Shown here: piece after piece, positions 59,705 through 64,000 of the stretch
How positions within the stretch are numbered: position 1 is the stretch's first letter
How the letters are laid out: every line of letters starts with the position of its first letter
Assembly (NCBI GenBank): GCA_963716085.1
Contig: OY970288.1
Coordinates: 2,976,001 to 3,040,000, forward strand
Direction: 5' to 3'
Source: Persicitalea sp963716085
Lineage (GTDB): Bacteria; Bacteroidota; Bacteroidia; Cytophagales; Spirosomataceae
DNA length: 64,000 nucleotides
The notes under the pieces: model-generated
What the model was told of the DNA's origin: nothing
Databases searched by the model: none
The model's input: the letters and a program-made list of their open reading frames with translations, nothing else
Position numbers and translations under genes: made by a program

Positions 59705-61003
59705 ATGATTACTTCCACAAGCCGAGAACTCTTTACCAAAGCCAACAAATTCATCCCCGGCGGGGTCAATTCCCCCGTTCGCGCCTTTCGGGCCGTGGGC
59801 GGAACGCCGCTCTTCATCAAATCAGCGAAGGGGCCTTACATCTACGATGAGGATGGCAACCGCTTCATCGAACTCATCAATTCATGGGGTCCGATGATTC
59901 TGGGCCACGCCAACGAATTAATCGAGAAGGCGGTATCCGACGTGATTCAGCACTCGTTTTCGTTTGGGGCACCCACGCGGAAAGAAGTGGAGATGGCCGA
60001 GCGCATCGTGGGCATGGTGCCTTCGGTCGAGAAAGTCCGCATGGTCAATTCCGGGACCGAAGCCACGATGTCGGCCGTTCGGGTGGCGAGGGGCTTCACG
60101 GGCCGCGATAAAATGATCAAGTTTGCGGGCTGCTACCACGGTCACGGCGACAGCTTTCTGATTGCGGCGGGCTCAGGGGCCGTGACCCACGGCACACCCG
60201 ATAGCCCCGGCGTGCCGGAGGGCGTGGCCAAAGACACGCTCACCGCGCCTTTCAACGACTTGGCGGCGGTACAAACCCTCGTGGATGCCAATCCTGGTCA
60301 AATCGCCACGATCATCATCGAGCCCGTTGTGGGCAATATGGGCTGTGTACTGCCGGAGCCGGGCTTCCTGGAAGGTCTGCGCAGCATCTGCGACAAAGAA
60401 GACATCATCCTGATTTTTGACGAGGTCATGACGGGTTTTCGCCTTTCCAAGGGCGGGGCGCAGGAACGTCTGGGCGTAAGACCCGACCTGACCACCCTGG
60501 GCAAAATCATCGGCGGCGGGATGCCCGTCGGGGCCTACGGGGGCCGGGAAGACATCATGAACTACGTTTCACCCGCCGGCCCGGTCTATCAGGCCGGCAC
60601 GCTTTCGGGCAATCCCATCGCGATGGCGGCGGGCCTGGCCATGCTCGATTACCTGAACGACCATCAGGAAGTGTACTTAAATCTCGACCAGGCGGGCGTG
60701 AAACTTGCCCAGGGTTTTCGGGCGAGTATGGAAAAACTGGGATTGGATTACACGGTTAACCAAATCGGCTCGATGTACACGCTTTTCTTCACCGATCAGC
60801 CCGTGCGGGATTTCCCATCGGCCCGTGCCTGCGACATGGCGCTCTATGGCAAGTACTTCCACGCCATGCTCAATCGTGGCGTGTACTTGGGTGCTTCGCA
60901 GTACGAAACAATGTTTCTATCTAACGCCCTGGAAGAGAGCCACCTGGATCAGGTTATTCAGGCCAACGAAGAATCTTTGCGGGAAATCATGGCGGATGCG
61001 TAA
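59705..61003 (+). CDS. hemL: Glutamate-1-semialdehyde 2,1-aminomutase
   Basis: 432 residues; PLP enzyme forming 5-aminolevulinate in the C5 pathway of tetrapyrrole synthesis. INSWGPMILGHANELI, MVNSGTEATMSAVRVARGFTGRDKMIKFAGCYHGHGDSFL, and the PLP lysine motif TTLGKIIGGGMPVGAYGG are diagnostic. Its final 8 bp overlap the glycosyltransferase start. Confidence 0.97.
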   Translation: MITSTSRELFTKANKFIPGGVNSPVRAFRAVGGTPLFIKSAKGPYIYDEDGNRFIELINSWGPMILGHANELIEKAVSDVIQHSFSFGAPTRKEVEMAERIVGMVPSVEKVRMVNSGTEATMSAVRVARGFTGRDKMIKFAGCYHGHGDSFLIAAGSGAVTHGTPDSPGVPEGVAKDTLTAPFNDLAAVQTLVDANPGQIATIIIEPVVGNMGCVLPEPGFLEGLRSICDKEDIILIFDEVMTGFRLSKGGAQERLGVRPDLTTLGKIIGGGMPVGAYGGREDIMNYVSPAGPVYQAGTLSGNPIAMAAGLAMLDYLNDHQEVYLNLDQAGVKLAQGFRASMEKLGLDYTVNQIGSMYTLFFTDQPVRDFPSARACDMALYGKYFHAMLNRGVYLGASQYETMFLSNALEESHLDQVIQANEESLREIMADA

Positions 61004-61976
61004 GTACTCCATCGTCGTTCCGGTCTATAACCGACCCGACGAGCTCGATGAACTACTCGCGAGTTTGACGCAGCAGACATACCAGGACTTTGAGGTAATC
61101 ATTGTGGAAGACGGGTCGAAAGTTCCGGCATCTGGAATAGTGGATGAGTACGCCGATCGGCTGGACGCCAGGTACTTTGTCATCGACAACGTAGGGCAGG
61201 GTTTCGCGCGCAACTACGGTTTTACGCAAGCCCAGGGCGACTACCTGATCGTTTTCGACTCAGATACCATCATCCCGCCGCAATACCTGCAAACCGTGGA
61301 CGAGGAGTTGAGTCGCCGGTTCTTGGACGCATACGGGGGCCCGGACCGGGCAGCCGATAATTTCTCTGACTTACAGAAAGCCATCAGCTACGCCATGACC
61401 TCCTTTTTCACGACAGGGGGTATTCGGGGCAAGAACAAAAACGCGGGCGGAGCTTTTCAACCACGCAGCTTCAATATGGGGATGTCGCGGCGGGTATTCG
61501 ACGAAACGGGCGGCTTCGCCAAGCGTGATATGGGAGAAGACATCGAGTTCGGCATCCGGCTGCAAGCCAAAAACTACCGCACCGCCCTCATTCCCGACGC
61601 CTACGTCTTTCACAAGCGTCGCGGGAATCTGCGCGACTTTTGGCGGCAGGTTCACTCCTTCGGCCGAACCAGGTTTCTGCTGGATGAGCTGCACCCGAAG
61701 CAGGGACTCATCAAGCCCGTTCATGCCTTTCCGGCTTTGTTCACTGTTTTCTGCGCGCTGCTTCTCCCGGCTTACTTTTTCTTTACCATCAGACCATTCT
61801 TTGTAGTAGGTATCCTTGCGCTGCAACTTTTTATCGCGGCGATATTTCTGGACGCCTCTCTCAAGAATAATAGTCTGAAAATTGGGGCATTGAGCGTCGT
61901 GGCGGCTTTCGTACAGCTCTGGGGCTACGGGACGGGGTTTATCCGGGAAGGGGTGCGGCGGATGCTGAAAAGATAA
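60996..61976 (+). CDS. Family 2 glycosyltransferase, membrane-associated
   Basis: 326 residues from ATG 60996, overlapping hemL by 8 bp. GT2 features: YSIVVPVYNRPDELDELLASLTQQTYQDFEVIIVEDGS, FARNYGFTQAQGDYLIVFDSD (DxD-type), RDMGEDIEFGIRLQAKN, and a C-terminal pair of membrane segments (FTVFCALLLPAYFFFTI, VVGILALQLFIAAIFL). The upstream part of the open frame is hemL in another frame. Likely transfers a sugar for envelope polysaccharide; the acceptor is unknown. Confidence 0.9.
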   Translation: MRKYSIVVPVYNRPDELDELLASLTQQTYQDFEVIIVEDGSKVPASGIVDEYADRLDARYFVIDNVGQGFARNYGFTQAQGDYLIVFDSDTIIPPQYLQTVDEELSRRFLDAYGGPDRAADNFSDLQKAISYAMTSFFTTGGIRGKNKNAGGAFQPRSFNMGMSRRVFDETGGFAKRDMGEDIEFGIRLQAKNYRTALIPDAYVFHKRRGNLRDFWRQVHSFGRTRFLLDELHPKQGLIKPVHAFPALFTVFCALLLPAYFFFTIRPFFVVGILALQLFIAAIFLDASLKNNSLKIGALSVVAAFVQLWGYGTGFIREGVRRMLKR

Positions 61977-62000
61977 CAGATTTGGTTTAAATGTTGAATA

Positions 62001-62178
62001 TAGGACTTTCGCTTCGGCTGAGAAAAATGTGCCGCTAGGCACAGGATGTGGGTAGAAAAAGCCGATTCGTTAGTGGGTAATGTCCCGTACGGGACATAAT
62101 AATCGACTAGAAAAGCACTTTTCTACCCACATTTGATCCCTAACGGGATCGCATTCAAGACGACAAGCGAAAGTCCTA
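62001..62178. repeat. Nested-hairpin intergenic element
   Basis: An outer perfect 14-bp inverted repeat (62001-62014 with 62165-62178) encloses GTGCC-GCTA-GGCAC (62029-62042), a perfect 13-bp repeat TGTGGGTAGAAAA (62047-62059 with 62119-62131), the palindrome GTCCCGTACGGGAC (62082-62095), and GATCCC-TAAC-GGGATC (62135-62150). It is non-coding and ends 82 bp before the second IS4. It resembles a compound palindromic element; no protein is encoded. Confidence 0.8.
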
Positions 62179-62250
62179 GAATAGTTGAAAGGTTTATTTT
62201 TTTTGGTTAGAACGCTAAGGGATAGAACGCTTTAAAGTTAAACCCTTAAA

Positions 62251-62260
62251 CTCTAATCAC
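62251..62260. repeat. IS4 target-site duplication, left (copy 2)
   Basis: CTCTAATCAC, repeated perfectly at 63389-63398. It shows a 10-bp duplication for this element. Confidence 0.9.
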
Positions 62261-63388
62261 CTAAATACAGGACAAAAAAAATAGGATAGCCTGAAAATGG
62301 TAGATTTGAGTTGCGAAACCAACTCTACCCAGACTATCCCGATGCAAAGTAAAGAGAAAGAGGTATTCAATGCCATCAAATGTCACTTTACCTGCGACAT
62401 ACGTCGCGTAAAATTTATCAGTTGTTTGATCGTGAGTCTGTTAAAGCTTAACGACTGCTCGCTCAGCGAGTGGAGCAAGGGCGTCTGCCTGGACATTCTG
62501 CTGTCCTCGAAGTACAAGCGCCTGCAACGGCTGCTGTGTGGCTTCCGCTTCGGCCAGCGAGCGTACTTCAAGCTGGTCTGGTCGGCCTACGGACAGGCCG
62601 ACCAGGTGGTGCTGACACTGGATCGCACGGATTACATCCAGCGCGGGCAGACGGTGCAGATACTGATGCTGGGCATCGCCCACAAGGGTGTGAGCATCCC
62701 GTTGCTGTGGCACACGGCCAACCGCGAGGGCAACAGCAGCAAGCAGACGCGGCTGGCCCTTTTGAAGGCCCTTGAACGTTGGGCGGTCGTCAAGCCAGGG
62801 CAGAAGGTTTACCTGACGGGCGACCGCGAGTTCATCGGTAAGGAGATGTGGACGGGCTGGTTCACACCCGTCATCCGGGTGCGGGCCAACGCCGCAGTGG
62901 TCAATGGCGGCAAGTCCTGCCGGGCCGACAAGGTCTTCGGCGAGAGGAGGTTGAAGGTGCTTCGCAAACCCAGGGTCGTTTACGGGCAGCGAGCCTACCT
63001 GACCGGTATGAAGCTGGAGGGCGAGGACTTCCTGATCCTGATGAGCCGTGAGCGCGTGCGAGGCATGGCCGGGATTTACGCCCAGCGGTGGCAGGTCGAG
63101 ACACTGTTTGGCGCCTTCAAATCCCGTGGCTTCAACCTCGAGAAGTGCCGCGTCAACGATCACCGCCGGATCAGGACGCTGTTGTTTTTGCTGGCCATCG
63201 CGCTGGTTTGGGCCATCAGGGCGGGCGAGTGGCTGGTGGCCAACGGCAGAAAAATTCCGATCAAGAAACTCAGGACGGGAAGCCAGCCGCTGAACTCCTT
63301 GTTCAGGCACGGTCTCAACCACTTGCAAAACATTGCGCTTAACCATGCTCATTTTCAGAAACTTGATAAACTTTTGTACTGTACTTAG
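62261..63388 (+). mobile_element. IS4-family insertion sequence, copy 2 (1128 bp)
   Basis: Same ends and length as copy 1 (27473-28600), same terminal repeats, bounded by a perfect 10-bp duplication. It differs from copy 1 by one base found (G at 62803 for A at 28015, synonymous). The near-identity implies recent transposition. It lies in an intergenic TTAAACC-type tract between a nested-hairpin element and a methyltransferase gene. Confidence 0.95.
62297..63388 (+). CDS. IS4-family DDE transposase, copy 2
   Basis: 363 residues, protein identical to copy 1: Asp109, Asp176, Glu268 and the exact Y-x2-R-x3-E-x6-K motif. The TAG stop is again the last three bases of the element. A start hairpin precedes or covers the ATG at 62297; ATG 62342 is the alternative start. 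Confidence 0.95.
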   Translation: MVDLSCETNSTQTIPMQSKEKEVFNAIKCHFTCDIRRVKFISCLIVSLLKLNDCSLSEWSKGVCLDILLSSKYKRLQRLLCGFRFGQRAYFKLVWSAYGQADQVVLTLDRTDYIQRGQTVQILMLGIAHKGVSIPLLWHTANREGNSSKQTRLALLKALERWAVVKPGQKVYLTGDREFIGKEMWTGWFTPVIRVRANAAVVNGGKSCRADKVFGERRLKVLRKPRVVYGQRAYLTGMKLEGEDFLILMSRERVRGMAGIYAQRWQVETLFGAFKSRGFNLEKCRVNDHRRIRTLLFLLAIALVWAIRAGEWLVANGRKIPIKKLRTGSQPLNSLFRHGLNHLQNIALNHAHFQKLDKLLYCT

Positions 63389-63398
63389 CTCTAATCAC
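63389..63398. repeat. IS4 target-site duplication, right (copy 2)
   Basis: CTCTAATCAC, identical to 62251-62260. Its continuation (ttaaaccc) is the TTAAACC-type tract seen on the left of the element. Confidence 0.9.
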
Positions 63399-63415
63399 TT
63401 AAACCCATTCCTCCA

Positions 63416-64000
63416 TTACTTCGTGCAAAAATAGACCAACTCCCCCGCCGGAAGCGCAAACCGCTTGACCTCCTCCTTCGTCAACTCTTCCATCACAAAG
63501 CGGTCCTCCTTCACCACAAAGCCCCCCTTTTCCAGCTCCTGCGCGTAGTCGCGGCCAAAAAGCCGCAGGTGATCGCTTTGCCAGAAGTGCCTCTCCCGCT
63601 CGCGGGGGTCGGTGATGCTGGAGTCCTCGTAGGTGGTGGCTTTGGTGAAGTCCTGCGGGGACTGGATGATGGCCCAGCCGCCCGGTTTCAGGACGCGGTG
63701 CAGTTCGCTGGTGGCTTTTACGTAATCGTCGACGTGTTCCATCACGTGATTGCAAAAGGCTACGTCGAAACTGTTTTCGGGAAAAGGAATATCGTGAATA
63801 TCCATCTTCACTTTTGCCAGTGGCGACTCGATGTCCGCCGTTACATAGTCCAGGTTCTGCATGCGCTCGAAGCGGTCGATGAAGCAGTATTCCGGGGCCA
63901 CGTGCAGTAGTTTCAGGTCTTCGGTGAAGAAATTGGTTTTTCTTTTAAGATACAAATACATCAGCCGATGGCGTTCTAAAGCCAGGCAATTGGGGCAAAG
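63416..64000 (-). CDS. Class I SAM-dependent methyltransferase, 5' end beyond window
   Basis: At least 194 residues, open to the window end. Codons before the first internal Met read CPNCLALERHRL, a zinc-ribbon-like opening typical of this family, so the real start is beyond 64000. The core has YVTADIESPLAKVKMDIHDIPFPENSFDVAFCNHVMEHVDDY (SAM-binding motifs) and ELHRVLKPGGWAIIQSP. A Methyltransf_11-like enzyme; substrate unknown, sugar or protein possible. Confidence 0.85.
   Translation of the reverse strand, partial: LCPNCLALERHRLMYLYLKRKTNFFTEDLKLLHVAPEYCFIDRFERMQNLDYVTADIESPLAKVKMDIHDIPFPENSFDVAFCNHVMEHVDDYVKATSELHRVLKPGGWAIIQSPQDFTKATTYEDSSITDPRERERHFWQSDHLRLFGRDYAQELEKGGFVVKEDRFVMEELTKEEVKRFALPAGELVYFCTK

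Overview
The window looks like chromosome of a Bacteroidota bacterium of the order Cytophagales (Spirosomataceae/Cytophagaceae-like), inferred from two SusC/SusD pairs, many SCxx lipoboxes, A-rich translation starts without Shine-Dalgarno sequences, and several promoters of the TAnnTTTG type. GC content is moderate, roughly 50-55 percent by eye. No rRNA, tRNA, CRISPR array, prophage or conjugative module was seen.

Layout: (1) 1-5354 a REP-like inverted repeat, a secreted sulfatase and a very large secreted propeller/HEAT/cytochrome c protein. (2) 5545-10233 small lipoproteins, then a tight operon of four tandem paralogous lipoproteins ending with a predicted outer-membrane barrel. (3) 10378-15201 a membrane PH-like protein, DUF1223, an AI-2E-type permease and a B12-binding radical SAM enzyme. 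(4) 15202-19899 SusC/SusD pair 1. (5) 20285-23592 an RRM protein, the two halves of the plant Tm-1 architecture as adjacent genes (PEP-hydrolase-like TIM barrel and UPF0261), and a frameshifted Crp/Fnr regulator. (6) 23668-29508 DinB, LEA14-like and antitoxin-like genes and a YtrA-type GntR/ABC operon split by an IS4-family element. (7) 29685-37300 a TetR regulator, SusC/SusD pair 2 and a secreted phosphodiesterase. (8) 37456-43207 a collapsed aminotransferase pseudogene, a thioredoxin-reductase-like flavoprotein, a propeller lipoprotein, Fic with its own operator, an SSS symporter with its own operator, and MNT with a broken HEPN partner. (9) 43334-51916 a CPBP protease, lipoprotein, MBL hydrolase, phytoene-desaturase-like enzyme, pncB, rmlC, pyrF and lysA. 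(10) 51917-61976 gene fragments, a duplicated DUF4394 lipoprotein, pyrG, a frameshifted yidC, a TPR/periplasmic-binding protein, hemL and a glycosyltransferase. (11) 61977-64000 a nested-hairpin element, a second near-identical IS4 copy and a methyltransferase running off the window.

The most unusual signal is a set of tandem tracts with an 8-bp period but different unit sequences. They sit immediately upstream of coding sequences (radical SAM, PEP-hydrolase-like gene, phytoene desaturase, lysA) and at the 3' end of pyrF, where the repeat encodes the protein tail. Both IS4 copies lie in related A/C-rich (T/G-rich on the other strand) tracts. A second theme is gene erosion: the aminotransferase, HEPN, lysA-like and lipoprotein fragments. 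Single-base frameshifts in a Crp/Fnr gene and in yidC may be real or assembly errors.
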